Shown here in pieces: positions 25,201 through 37,900 of a stretch of DNA of 64,000 bases. Origin of the DNA: Nematostella vectensis. Its lineage: Eukaryota; Cnidaria; Anthozoa; Actiniaria; Edwardsiidae. The number at the start of each line of letters is the position of its first letter. Positions within the stretch are counted from its first letter, which is position 1. The notes below the pieces were generated by a model that was not told the origin of the DNA, ran no database searches, and was given only the letters and a program-made list of their open reading frames with translations. Both the position numbers and the translations under genes were made by a program. The stretch covers positions 12,872,856 through 12,936,855 of the forward strand of contig NC_064040.1 of NCBI RefSeq assembly GCF_932526225.1, in the 5' to 3' direction.

Positions 25201-28200
25201 TGGTCATGTCATCAGCAGGGTGTGCTAGTGGTCATGTCATCAGCAGGGTGTGTTAGTGGTCATGTCATCAGCTGGGTGTGTTAGTGGTCATGTCATCAGC
25301 AGGGTGTGCTAGTGGTCATGTCATCAGCAGGGTGTGCTAGTTGTCATGTCATCAGCAGGGTGTGCTAGTGGTCATGTCATCAGCAGGGTGTGTTAGTGGT
25401 CATGTCATCAGCAGGGTGTGCTAGTGGTCATGTCATCAGCAGGGTGTGCTAGTGGTCATGTTATCAGCAGGGTGTGCTAGTTGTCATGTCATCAGCAGGG
25501 TGTGTTAGTGGTCATGTCATCAGCAGGGTGTGCTAGTGGTCATGACATCAGCAGGGTGTGTTAGTTGTCATGTCATCAGCAGGGTGTGCTAGTGGTCATG
25601 TCATCAGCAGGGTGTGTTAGTGGTCATGTCATCAGCAGGGTGTGCTAGTGGTCATGTCATCAGCAGGGTGTGTTAGTGGTCATGTCATCAGCAGGGTGTG
25701 CTAGTGGTCATGTCATCAGCAGGGTGTGCTAGTGGTCATGTCATCAGCAGGGTGTGTTAGTGGTCATGTCATCAGCAGGGTGTGTTAGTGGTCATGTCAT
25801 CAGCAGGGTGTGCTAGTGGTCATGTCATCAGCAGGGTGTGCTAGTTGTCATGTCATCAGCAGGGTGTGCTAGTGGTCATGTCATCAGCAGGGTGTGCTAG
25901 TGGTCATGTCATCAGCAGGGTGTGCTAGTGGTCATGTCATCAGCAGGGTGTGCTAGTTGTCATGTCATCAGCAGGGTGTGCTAGTGGTCATGTCATCAGC
26001 AGGGTGTGCTAGTGGTCATGTCATCAGCAGGGTGTGCTAGTTGTCATGTCATCAGCAGGGTGTGCTAGTGGTCATGTCATCAGCAGGGTGTGTTAGTGGT
26101 CATGTCATCAGCAGGGTGTGCTAGTGGTCATGTCATCAGCAGGGTGTGCTAGTGGTCATGTCATCAGCAGGGTGTGCTAGTGGTCATGTCATCAGCAGGG
26201 TGTGCTAGTGGTCATGTCATCAGCAGGGTGTGTTAGTGGTCATGTCATCAGCAGGGTGTGCTATTGGTCTTGTAATCAGCAGGGTGTGCTAGTGGTCATG
26301 TCATCAGTAAGGTGTGCTAGTGGTCTTGTTATCAGCAGTGTGTGCTAGTGGTCATGTCATCAGCAGGGTGTGTTAGTGGTCATGTCATCAGTAAGGTGTG
26401 CTAGTGGTCATGTCATCAGCAGGGTGTGTTAGTGTTCATGTCATCAGCAGGGTGTGCTAGTGGTCATGTCATCAGCAGGGTGTGTTAGTGGTCATGTCAT
26501 CAGTAAGGTGTGCAAGTGGTCATGTCATCAGCAGGGTGTGTTAGTGGTCATGTCATCAGCAGGGTGTGCTAGTGGTCATGTCATCAGCAGGGTGTGCTAG
26601 TGGTCATGTCATCAGCAGGGTGTGCTAGTGGACATGTCATCAGCAGGGTGTGCTAGTGGTCATGTCATCAGCAGGGTGTGCTAGTGGTCATGTCATCAGC
26701 AGGGTGTGTTAGTGGTCATGTCATCAGCAGGGTGTGTTAGTGGTCATGTCATCAGCAGGGTGTGCTAGTGGTCATGTCATCAGTAAGGTGTGCTAGTGGT
26801 CATGTCATCAGCAGGGTGTGCTAGGGTCATGTCATCAGCAGGGTGTGCTAGTGGTCATGTCATCAGCAGGGTGTGCTAGTGGTCATGTCATCAGCAGGGT
26901 GTGTTAGTGGTCATGTCATCAGTAAGGTGTGCTAGTGGTCATGTCATCAGCAGGGTGTGCTAGTGGTCATGTCATCAGCAGGGTGTGCTAGTGGTCATGT
27001 CATCAGCAGGGTGTGTTAGTGGTCATGTCATCAGCAGGGTGTGCTAGTGGTCATGTCATCAGCAGGGTGTGTTAGTGGTCATGTCATCAGCAGGGTGTGT
27101 TAGTGGTCATGTCATCAGCAGGGTGTGTTAGTGGTCATGTCATCAGTAAGGTGTGTTAGTGGTCATGTCATCAGCAGGGTGTGCTAGTGGTCATGTCATC
27201 AGCAGGGTGTGCTAGTGGTCATGTCATCAGCAGGGTGTGTTAGTGGTCATGTCATCAGCAGGGTGTGTTAGTGGTCATGTCATCAGCAGGGTGTGCTAGT
27301 GGTCATGTCATCAGCAGGGTGTGCTAGTGGTCATGTCATCAGCAGGGTGTGCTAGTGGTCATGTCATCAGCAGGGTGTGCTAGTGGTCATGTCATCAGCA
27401 GGGTGTGTTAGTGGTCATGTCATCAGCAGGGTGTGCTAGTGGTCTGGTCATCAGCAGGGTGTGTTAGTGTTCATGTCATCAGCAGGGTGTGCTAGTGGTC
27501 ATGTCATCAGCAGGGTGTGCTAGTGGTCATGTCATCAGCAGGGTGTGCTAGTGGTCATGTCATCAGCAGGGTGTGTTAGTGGTCATGTCATCAGCAGGGT
27601 GTGTTAGTGGTCATGTCATCAGCAGGGTGTGCTAGTGGTCATGTCATCAGCAGGGTGTGCTAGTGGTCATGTCATCGGCAGGGTGTGCTAGTGGTCATGT
27701 CATCAGCAGGGTGTGTTAGTGGTCATGTCATCAGCAGGGTGTGCTAGTGGTCTGGTCATCAGCAGGGTGTGTTAGTGGTCATGTCATCAGCAGGGTGTGC
27801 TAGTGGTCATGTCATCAGCAGGGTGTGTTAGTGGTCATGTCATCAGTAAGGTGTGCAAGTGGTCATGTCATCAGCAGGGTGTGTTAGTGGTCATGTCATC
27901 AGCAGGGTGTGCTAGTGGTCATGTCATCAGCAGGGTGTGCTAGTGGTCATGTCATCAGCAGGGTGTGCTAGTGGTCATGTCATCAGTAGGGTGTGCTAGT
28001 GGTCATGTCATCAGCAGGGTGTGCTAGTGGTCATGTCATCAGCAGGGTGTGTTAGTTGTCATGTCATCAGCAGGGTGTGTTAGTGGTCATGTCATCAGCA
28101 GGGTGTGCTAGTGGTCATGTCATCAGCAGGGTGTGTTAGTGGTCATGTCATCAGTAAGGTGTGTTAGTGGTCTTGTTATCAGCAGTGTGTGCTAGTGGTC

Positions 28201-31200
28201 ATGTCATCAGCAGGGTGTGTTAGTGGTCATGTCATCAGTAAGGTGTGCTAGTGGTCATGTCATCAGCAGGGTGTGTTAGTGTTCATGTCATCAGCAGGGT
28301 GTGCTAGTGGTCATGTCATCAGCAGGGTGTGTTAGTGGTCATGTCATCAGTAAGGTGTGCAAGTGGTCATGTCATCAGCAGGGTGTGTTAGTGGTCATGT
28401 CATCAGTAAGGTGTGCTAGTGGTCATGTCATCAGTAAGGTGTGCTAGTAGTCATGTCATCAGCAGGGTGTGTTAGTGGTCATGTCATCAGCAGGGTGTGC
28501 TAGTGGTCATGTCATCAGCAGGGTGTGCTAGTGGTCATGTCATCAGCAGGGTGTGCTAGTGGTCATGTCATCAGCAGGGTGTGCTAGTGGTCATGTCATC
28601 AGCAGGGTGTGCTAGTGGTCATGTCATCAGCAGGGTGTGCTAGTGGTCATGTCATCAGTAAGGTGTGCTAGTGGTCATGTCATCAGCAGGGTGTGCTAGT
28701 GGTCATGTCATCAGCAGGGTGTGCTAGTGGTCATCTCATCAGCAGGGTGTGTTAGTGGTCATGTCATCAGTAAGGTGTGCTAGTGGTCATGTCATCAAAA
28801 GGGTGTGTTAGTGATCTTGTCATCAGCAGGGTGTGTTAGTTTGCAGTTCAGCAGGGATTGCTTGATGTTTGTTGTTTGGTTGATTAATTATTCATACCTC
28901 CCTTGTCCAGGACTCGTTTAAGCTAAGAAGGAAGTTGTTAGACATCTTTATCCATGATTGAGCAGGTTTTAAGCATCCTGCCTGATGAAGAAAATGCGAG
29001 TGATGTAACATTTTGTGACATAAGCAGTTATCAATCAACAGTAATATACTTCTCTCATGGTGAGTGAGTACTTGTATGAGCTTCTACCATTCTCCTCCCA
29101 CATGATCATGTTGGCTGTCACTGCACGCACATACTGGTCTTTATCATACCTATCCAAACAGAAAAATAGTCATTCAATGAAATAAAAATAATAGGTAGAA
29201 AGTCATGGCTGAAGACATAGCAAAAAAATGGCATGAAATTTTCGAATTCTCAATATATAAGCTCAAGATTCTGCATACAAGGAGATCCTCTGACCTAGAA
29301 ATTTAAAAGATATGAAATTGAGATATTTGCAAGCAAAATTGGCTTAATTTCTGATCAGAGCCCGACTTCTTCCTAAAAACGAGGAGAATTCATACTTTGA
29401 ACATTTGAAAATTGCACTTCAAGCCTCATATTGTGAAGACGAATCCATTAGAAAAAATACTTTTTGATATGTTGGTTTACATAACATAAGGAACCTCTAT
29501 GCAAAAATTCAAGCTTTCTGAAGTTAACCAGACTATTTGGGAGAACTTGCCATTTCTTTGCTTTGTCATGGCTGAATTCACTGAATACATACAGGTCAAA
29601 CTCAGGTACAAAGGGCTCATCTATTTTTACTTGCTGGGGGCATCCATACTTGTGTACGTCATACTGCAATTGAATCATTATCATTGCGTATTTTACTCCA
29701 AACTATGGCCATTATATTATTTACTATTTATTATTGACTGGAACGCGAGACTGCCAATATTTTTTGATGTGTAGCCAAGGGAAACATGACTGTTTGGGGG
29801 TCCACAAGACTGCTTTCCCGAGTCTTGTGGACCATCATACCAAGTGTCAAAAAGAACAAAACAAAAATATACAATTTTACAATTTATTGAAATGGCAATA
29901 TTAAAAGCAAAGATAAATCCTTTGAAAATGAATAATATGCAAGTGTGGACGTTTAACTGGTGCAATCACATGATGTTTTTGTGTGGTGGCATCAGGATTT
30001 TATATTTCCCTGTTATTCCCCTCTGACAAGTCACGGAAACAGTGAAATTTCGTGCCCTTCATGCGACACCCTATTGATTTTTAGAATACACAGTCCTACC
30101 CCTAAAACATCCTAATATGTCTTTTGAGTTTGCATACCTCAAATGATGTGTTAACAACTTGTGACCTTAAATTAAAAACAAAACACCTCTTTAAGTCACT
30201 TTCAAATGACAAGTGTTTACAATTATCAACAGGGCCTCTAGCTGAATGCAGGATTTCTTTGGAAATGATTATTAAAGATAATATTTTACCAAGAAATCAT
30301 GTACTTAACATAGTCTATACTTGAGATTAGAGTTACCTTAGGGATTGTGTGAACTGCTTGGTTACCCTTGTTACCCCAAAATTGGGAACCCTCCCCCTAA
30401 AGTAGCTTCCCTCCTTCCACTATTAATGATATTTAATAAACACTCCTTTACCTGGAAAGAAGCTCATTGCATCCAAGAAATGTAAGCCTAAGTAAGCAAA
30501 ACATAGTGAACATAAATCTTAACCACATGATTGACTTAACCACATGACTGATTTTTTTTACAAGCAAAAAGTGCAATACATCCCCCCAAAGCAGCTGGCC
30601 AATGCTCTATTTACAGCTATCACTAAGCTTCACTGGAACAGATTGAGGGCTCACAAAAATGAGCTGGAAAACAAGCCTACTGACCTTCTTGGTTGAATAT
30701 GTCTGTAAAGAGGACAGCCAATGGAGATGTTGGTAGCCTGTAATTATTTGCAGCCATCAACAGGGGTGGCAAAGTTACCCTAAATAATACACCAAAAACT
30801 GGAATTCGACTCAAATTTTCGTCTTTAATAAAACTTCTTCAGGGCCAGACAAAAATTTGGCAGAGTCGAATCCCAGTTTTTGGTGCATTGTATTTATTCT
30901 TCTGGTTCACAACAGGACTATTTGGGCTTTTTGTAAATAAATCAGGGGTACTTATATTAAATTTAATGGTAAAGCAAAGTTAATCCCCTCACTTAAAAAT
31001 TTTGAATTCAGGGTTAGTGCAAAAATTCACCCAAAATCTGGGGGACAGATCTTAGATGGTATTTTTTTATACTCTATAGCCTGTGTAGCAACTGTTTTTT
31101 TTTTTTTTTGGAAAACCCCGAAACTCCACAGAAGTGAATTTCCACTGGCTCCCACACAAATGTATTTCTGCTGGAATCCCACAGAGAAGATTGTTCACCT

Positions 31201-33713
31201 AATAGTTTAAATACAAATTACAAAGAGAATTTTGAAAACAATTGTATGGCTTGTGGTTTGCATATAATTGCCTGTTTGTGGTTTGCATATAATTGCCTGC
31301 TAGTGGAATGTAGAATTTAGCTAGAATATGTACAGGAATCTTGATAGCAACTTACCACTCTTAATGCCTCACAGGAGGCATCTTCTGAAAATGCCTGGAT
31401 GAAGAATTCACTCTTGTGACTAGCTCTAAAATATGAGCAAATACAGTAAATGAACTTTAGGCAAATGTCCAATGCTATACTGGTGTGGGCAATGACATGA
31501 CATTATTTACAGGTAATCATAAAATGATTGCCATATTTTGCTTGTCTTTTTGGTGGGCATTTGTATGGTTGCAAACTATCTTATAATCTTGTGCTAGCGG
31601 GATGTAGAGAAGTGTATGATACAGCCTCTTCCTAGGGGGTGTGCACCCACCTTGGCCACAAAAAAAAGTAGGCTATTTCTTACTGAGGGGCCTAAGAATG
31701 TTATTTCCCCCTTTTAGCAAATCCTGGGTACAGGTCTGGCTGACCAGGCAATCAGCCCAGAGGTTAGCAAGGTGACCAGGCAATCAGGCCAGAGGTTAGC
31801 AAGGTGACCAGGCAATCAGCCCAGAGGTTAGCAAGGTGACCAGGCAATCAGCCCAGAGGTTAACAATGTGATCAGGTAATCAGCCCAGAGGTTAGCAAGG
31901 TGACTAGGCAATCCGACCAGAGGTTAACAAGGTGACCAGGCAATCAGCCCAGAGGTTAACAATGTGACCAGGCAATCAGCCCAGAGGTTAGAAAGGTGAC
32001 CAGGCAATCAGCCCTGAGGTTAGCAAAGTGACCAGGCAGTCAGCCCAGAGGTTAGCAAGGTGACCAGGCAATCAGCCCAGAGGTTAGCAAGGTGACCAGG
32101 CAATCTGTCCAGAGGTTAGCAAGGTGACCAGGCAATCAGAGCAGAGGTTAACAAGGTGACCAGGCAATCAGCCCAGAGGTTATCAAGGGGAAATGATAAC
32201 TCACTTGATAGAAATATCTTGGAAGTTGGAATACCCTGTTTAAATTCCCTGATATGGGTGTTGATTTGTTTAATTTTTATATTTTTTTTTACCTTGATTG
32301 ATTGATGTTAGGTTTACTAGTTATGGCTGCTGTCTGATAAAACAAAACAAAAAACACAAAATCTCATCGCACTTCAGTTCTTAGCAATTAAACTCTTGTA
32401 TGAATTTTTGACATACCACATTTCTTGTAATGACTCCTTTAAATGTAGTTGATGCTTGAACACTTGTCATGTTGAACAATAAGAGGGATGGATCACTTAC
32501 TCCACCCTAGAAAACAACAAGAATATATATGGTGGCTTTTTTGGACTGGAAGTTAATAGACAAGAAAATGTTAACTTATTTTTTTCTAGGGACTGGGATA
32601 ACTTAGACAAGAAAATGTTAAATTAAATTTTAAAATAAAATTAAAATTTCTATATGGACTGGAAGTTTATAGAAAGAGAGAGAAATGAAAATTTTCTATA
32701 TGGCCTCGAAGTTCTAGAGGGGGACGAGAAAATGTTGAGTTATTTTCTATATGGACTGGAAGTTCATATAATGAGAGAGAAAATAATGAAGTCACAACAA
32801 CTTACTATCAATCGATTATCCTGCCAAGCCTCTGGGATCATTTTGGCCCATACCTGAAAAGAATAGGTAAATAAGCTTAAAGCACATTTTTTTTATACTT
32901 TAAGCAGTAATTTTAGGATGAGTGAAAATGCAAGGTTTCTAAAACATAAAGCTGCCAAAAAAGAGAAGAGATTCCTACCTCTATACGCTCTCCTTTATCC
33001 AAATAGTACTGAGGACTTACATTATGGAGAAGGACTTTTTGCTGCAAAGTAACACCTCTATTCAATTCTGTACAACTTTGTCAACGATTAGTTGAACGAA
33101 TTAAGTAACTTAAGTACTTACTTAAGATGTTGTCAATGATAAAAGTTTTTTTTAGAAAAAAGTTTTTAAGAACCCCATTTAACATTTCATATATACAAAA
33201 ATTAGTTCCCATTAATTAGTTCATTAGTTCTCGTTAATTACCTTTGGACACGTGTTTTGTCCAACAGAAAAGCTGCTTAAAGCTGCAAATATAATGATGA
33301 CCCCGCTTGAAACACGGTTCATGCAAAAAGCGACCATTTTGTCTTGGGTTCAAAACCACAGGCTGCCCAACTTATACTGTCGTAGATAATGGGTGAAAGC
33401 GAGGCATTGGGCAGTATTTTTTAAAAGGGACCCAAAAGGACCTAATAAGGCATTTTCTCTTAAATTTTAAGAACTTGCTATTCTTTTAGTGTGCCATTCT
33501 TAGGGGGGACCGAGCTGCTGTCCACGATAAGGCATATACATATAGATAAAGACTTATTTTTGAAAAGGACTTGAAATGCGGTGTTTGTGAAGAAATAAAA
33601 AGCAAACATGATGCAGGAGAGGGCTGTGAATAATCTTTTAGTTGTAATTACCTGAAATAAAATCCAGAATACACCATGGTGGGGGCAACCTTGTTCCCAG
33701 GGCCCTCTGATCC
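19164..33713 (-). CDS. CatSper auxiliary subunit, delta/epsilon type, C-terminal region (5' exons not found)
   Basis: CatSper delta/epsilon proteins are single-pass accessory subunits with large extracellular domains in the calcium channel of the sperm flagellum. Exons read 5' to 3': 33713-33652, 33272-33242, 33041-32979, 32853-32806, 32506-32417, 32333-32293, 31425-31356, 30779-30681, 30487-30452, 29149-29050, 28981-28898, 19580-19426 and 19326-19164 (stop TAG). Several are under 50 bp. Visible blocks are VGQNTCPK, VWAKMIPEAWQDNRLI, FLGCNELLSRYDKDQYVRAV, TMREAGC, ENYQSCFEAGD, SAGLYVFNVRVVDPEFSYCD, then a transmembrane segment (PTFLVLGCSCVSIFIILIA) and a very short tail. All joins keep phase except 31356 to 30779, where the last whole codon leaves 0 bases but 2 are needed. 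The N-terminal half was not located, so the gene may extend upstream around the ficolin gene or be truncated. Delta versus epsilon is undecided. Confidence 0.78.
19653..28840. repeat. 9.2-kb array of a 28-bp minisatellite (about 328 copies), intronic
   Basis: The unit is 28 bp, consensus GGTGTGCTAGTGGTCATGTC plus ATCAGCAG, with common variants GTTAG, AGTAAGG, TTGTCATG, and shorter units containing CTAGGGTCATG. It fills almost the entire intron between CatSper-subunit exons 28981-28898 and 19580-19426. Unlike the 21-bp array it gives no long ORFs, since 28 is not a multiple of three. Rare private variants recur at fixed distances, showing higher-order duplications of 2909 bp and 1847 bp. Confidence 0.98.
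30781..30896. mobile_element. 116-bp near-palindromic hairpin element abutting a CatSper exon
   Basis: The left arm starts TAAATAATACACCAAAAACT and the right arm is its approximate inverse (AGTTTTTGGTGCATTGTATTTA), with about 35 bp of each arm matching. The left end touches the AG acceptor of the exon beginning at 30779, so the element supplies or replaces the branch-point and pyrimidine-tract region. Confidence 0.75.
31741..32189. repeat. 32-bp minisatellite (about 14 copies)
   Basis: The unit is TGACCAGGCAATCAGCCCAG then AGGTTAGCAAGG, with AACAA and other variants. It lies in an intron of the CatSper-subunit gene, between the 41-bp exon at 32333-32293 and the exon at 31425-31356. Confidence 0.95.
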
Positions 33714-34903
33714 CTGTTAATTGGGTCGGCCGACCCAACTTACAGTTGATTTTGTCAATTGATGCAGCTCGTCACTGACGCTTCCAGGAGCTCATCCGTA
33801 GATAATGCTGGATATCCCTTTAGTCATCATAATGTTATCGATATAACTACTATAATTACAATAATAATAATCAGCAGTAGATCTGTTAGTATTAAGAACA
33901 TCATCAACACAACCACCATCATTTTAGAATCATCATCATCATTTTCCAGGGGCGGATCCAGGATTGCAAAATGGGGGGGGGGGGGGGGGGGGGGTGGATA
34001 ATGGCCGGATAGACGGCATATAACTGATCCACTGGTTCTTGGTAGGTCACTACATCGATCTTACAATATTTCACGCTAAATTGGAGTTGTCGCGTAAGCA
34101 ATGTCAAGCAGGCGAAGGAAAGTGGATAGTACCTCCCTTCCTTAAGACATTTATTTTCTTAAAACAAAGTGACTTCATTTCATGGGTAATGCACACCATT
34201 TTTTTCGTACAATGTTTTTAATCTACAATTTCACTGGAATTACACCTTAATGCCTAATGTAATAAATAAGCTAACGCTTTATGTAATTTAAAAAAACAAC
34301 GACTTTATGTAATAAAACAGCTAACGCTTAAAATGTAATATATTTTCAACCTTTAATGTAATAACGGACTTGACGCTTAATGTAATAACACATAAACGCT
34401 GCTTAATGTAATAACTACAAATTAAAAAGCGACTTTCGATTGCAGTTTCAATAAAAAAGACAACCAAACTGATGGTAAGTCATATATAGTCATTCACGAA
34501 TACCATATTCTGCTTTATTTTCGCGCGTAATTGAATTCGCGATTTGAAAAAATTCGCGAAATCAAAGACTAGCGAAAAATAAAGACCGCGAACTTTAATC
34601 TCGCGAAATTTAATGGATAAAGAACAATTGATTACAGAGATTGAAGGCTCTATTGAGATCTCCAAGTAAGGGCATGTATAACGAAACTATCGATTATGGC
34701 TAGAGGAACAAAAACACTTCCATCACTGCAAGACTCACTGCCAAGGGAACACTTGTTGATTTTGTTTCAATATTTGGTCCTGTTTTAGTTGTTGGGTTAG
34801 TGAGGTTGATGCGCTATTCTCGTATCCTTATTGGCTAATACTTCACAAAACTGTCAAAGTGGCCACAGTAACATGCGTCGCATTATGTGATGGTTGAGGT
34901 TGC
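33714..34903. other. Gene-poor spacer with degenerate TAATGTAATAA repeats
   Basis: No confident exon was found. A run of 22 G at 33973-33994 follows GGGGCGGATCCAGGATT, a terminus seen in many invertebrate short transposons, but no partner end was found. From 34243 to 34420 the motif CTTAATGTAATAA recurs irregularly with CTAACGCT or GACGCTT spacers. At 34515-34615 short TTCGCG and CGCGAA motifs alternate. A weak further CatSper exon may sit at 33743-33773 on the minus strand. Confidence 0.5.
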
Positions 34904-37900
34904 TTAGGGTACGTAGTCGGCTGACCTGATTTTCATTTCGGATCGCTTCATGGAATAACGGTGGCCCTTCCATGTATACCAGATTATACCGTTATAATCT
35001 AGAGGATCTTCTCCTTGACGGTAATTCCCGTTCAGATCACTGTGCCTACACGAATTATACCACCACGCAGACGTCATGAGTACTGCACAATTATCATCTG
35101 CCTTCTTGTCATGGTCTTGGTCCTTTGTGGTGAATGCCATTCCTACGTGGTGAGAGAACGAGTCACCAGCTGTGCCTGTAACAAAAGCAAAAAACCACGC
35201 CTTCATTAGTGAGGAACTATTGGTGGATTGGATATTGGATTTGGGGCATTTTCACGGAACGAACAAGTCGAGACATTGCAGGTCTCCTTTGATACATGAA
35301 CAAAATCTACATTTGCATGTACCAAATCGTACACATATATCAAGCAATTATACGTGCCGTGTTGTCCTACGTATACCCAGCACATAATAAGTATCGGGTG
35401 GCTCTCTTTCAATATTTTTTCATGCGTTACATACATAGATTTTTGGCAAAGACCGCCGAGCCTAATATGCTTGTTTGGCTCTTATGGAAATTCGCCGCAA
35501 AAACTGTGAAAATACGGTTCAAAGGAAAAACAGTGTTTTTACATCATGAAAAAATGCTATCAAAGTCCCCTACCTCAAAATTTGAATTCAAAGTATGTTT
35601 TTTTTTTCGATAATATTCTTTCCCTTCACACCTGAGTAAGATCCAAGCGTCAGTTCATAGTTTCTGTTCTCTGCAGACACGGCAAAGTGATCGTAAACGG
35701 CATATCCAGTAGCACCAGTCCAGTCCATCAAGTCAATACGAACTGTGGTATTAGTCTGATTGGTCAGAAGGTGGATCTTGTCAAGTCCAAGCCAGAACTC
35801 TCCCGTCATGTCGCCGAAGCCGCGCTTGTAGTCAGCCCACCCGAGATAGAAGTCCACGGACCCGTCTTGTCTCTTCTGGAACACGGTCCATCCGCCGCCA
35901 TCTGTGGCCTGGTCACAGTACACCTGGAATGAAAACACAATGATCAGAATGGACCCAACACTATGAAACCATCCAACCAGATGAGATTTATGAATACACA
36001 CTCAAGATAATAACGGTCTTCCTGTGTGCTCAACGCCCCTTACACTCTGTTCTCTTACCCTGATGGTCTCCCTGTGTTTACACCGCTCTATTCTTTTTCC
36101 CTGATGTCTCCCTGTGTATTCACCGGTTTGCTGTTCCTTACCCTGATGGTCTCCCTGTGTATACACCTATTCCTTACGCTGACGGTCTCCCTGTGTAGAC
36201 TGATTCCTTACCTTGAACGCATCGCCGTCCGCTGATGGCTTCACTGTGTACAAACCGTTGCTTTTTCCTCCAACTTTCAGCACATCGAGGCAGTTTCTCG
36301 CTGCAGTAAACAAACTTTTATCAATCCTGATACAGTGGAACTTGGATTTTACGATAATCTCGATTTTACGATGTATTTCCCGTCGGAAATACAGTGAAAT
36401 GTATAAGAAATTACCTCGATCTTAAGCTTTAGTTTTCGTATACAGATCAATATTTTTTCTTGGATCCGCGCTTGAAGCCATCTCGACATCCAAGGCTGCC
36501 CCGGTCACCACAGGTGGCCCAATATACATTTCTACAAACGGTCCTGATAATTTAACGGGTGCACATTTCTTAAATAGCCCTGCCAATCCAAATCTCACTA
36601 ATGGCTCTAACGCAGAGAATTCTCGAAATTTATGTAAAAAGGAATTTTTACACGTGTTTTTCCAATGTTTTCCTTTTCTGTCATCCCAGGCGCCCCAGTG
36701 GTTTTCTCGTATGAAAGCGCTTCGATACTAAAGTATATATGGACATAGAAACCATCCATGCAAGAATTAGACAAAGTCCCATTGTCCTGCGGCAAAAAGC
36801 TTTATTATAGCTTTTCCACATAGGATCTTTTTTATACCAAACATGCATGCAAGACATATAGAAGATTGTAAGATTTGAAGAAATTGCGTGAAACATGTCC
36901 TTTGCTATATACCTTACAGGTGATTTTCTGTGGTGAACCAATCAGAGGAAGCCAGAACAACAGCTGTTAGTTGTATTATGTTTACAAGGTTCCCCACATA
37001 AAATTTACCTGAAAAGCTGGATCAAATATAGTAATTAACCCTATAACCAAAATATGTAAAAATATTATAAATCATGTTGTGCTATCTGTATCTTATGCTA
37101 TAATGTTTTGTCTTGGCAAATCAAATTTCTAGAATAAACAAAGGCATTTTTGACATGCCAGCGTGCATTTGCCGTTGGGTTGCTTATTTCTTACACGGAG
37201 CATTACTTAAGATATAAAGGAATTGGTAGTGGATTTTCAATACTGTCCAACACTGTCTCACATTGGTCATTTGTCAATTGGAATGGCCATTTGTCAAGCG
37301 CTAGTGGCAAATGGCCAAATGGTAATATAATGCAGTAGGATGTGGCTTTCAGGGGGAGGGGTGGTCCTATTAATCAATAAATTACAGTTCATCTAGCACT
37401 GCAAGTATCTGATAGCAGTGTAGCATAGGAATTAAGGGGAGATCAATACATAACAGTCGTTAAGAACTGCAAGTATCTGGGCTAAGGGACAAAGTTATGG
37501 CAAAAGTTATGAAAAGTAAGGGGGAGAGGTGGTTTACCATTTATAGCAGACACATAGCACTGCAAGTACCATGGCCAAGGGATAGGGCTATGTGGTAAAT
37601 GGTGGATATGGTGGATATGGTGAAATTTAAGGGGGAGGGGTGGTCCACCATACATAGCAGATATTCAACACTGCAAGTACCACGGCCAAGGGATAGTGCT
37701 ATGTGGCAAATGGTGGATATAGTGGAAATGGTGGATATGGTGAAATGTAAGGGGGAGGGGTGGTCCACCATACATAGCAGACACATAGCACTGCAAGTAC
37801 CATGTTCAAGGGATAGGGCTTGGTGGCAAATGGTGGAAAAGGTGAAATGTAAGTGGGAGGGGTGGTCCACCATACATAGTAGACACATAGCACTGCAAGT

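Noticed and set aside
19653..28840. CRISPR-like regular 28-bp spacing
   Set aside because: Units are contiguous with no unique spacers, and the surroundings are clearly animal genes.
33478..33738. 86-codon minus-strand ORF read as a separate gene
   Set aside because: A different frame in the same region joins correctly to the CatSper exons; this one has no family match.
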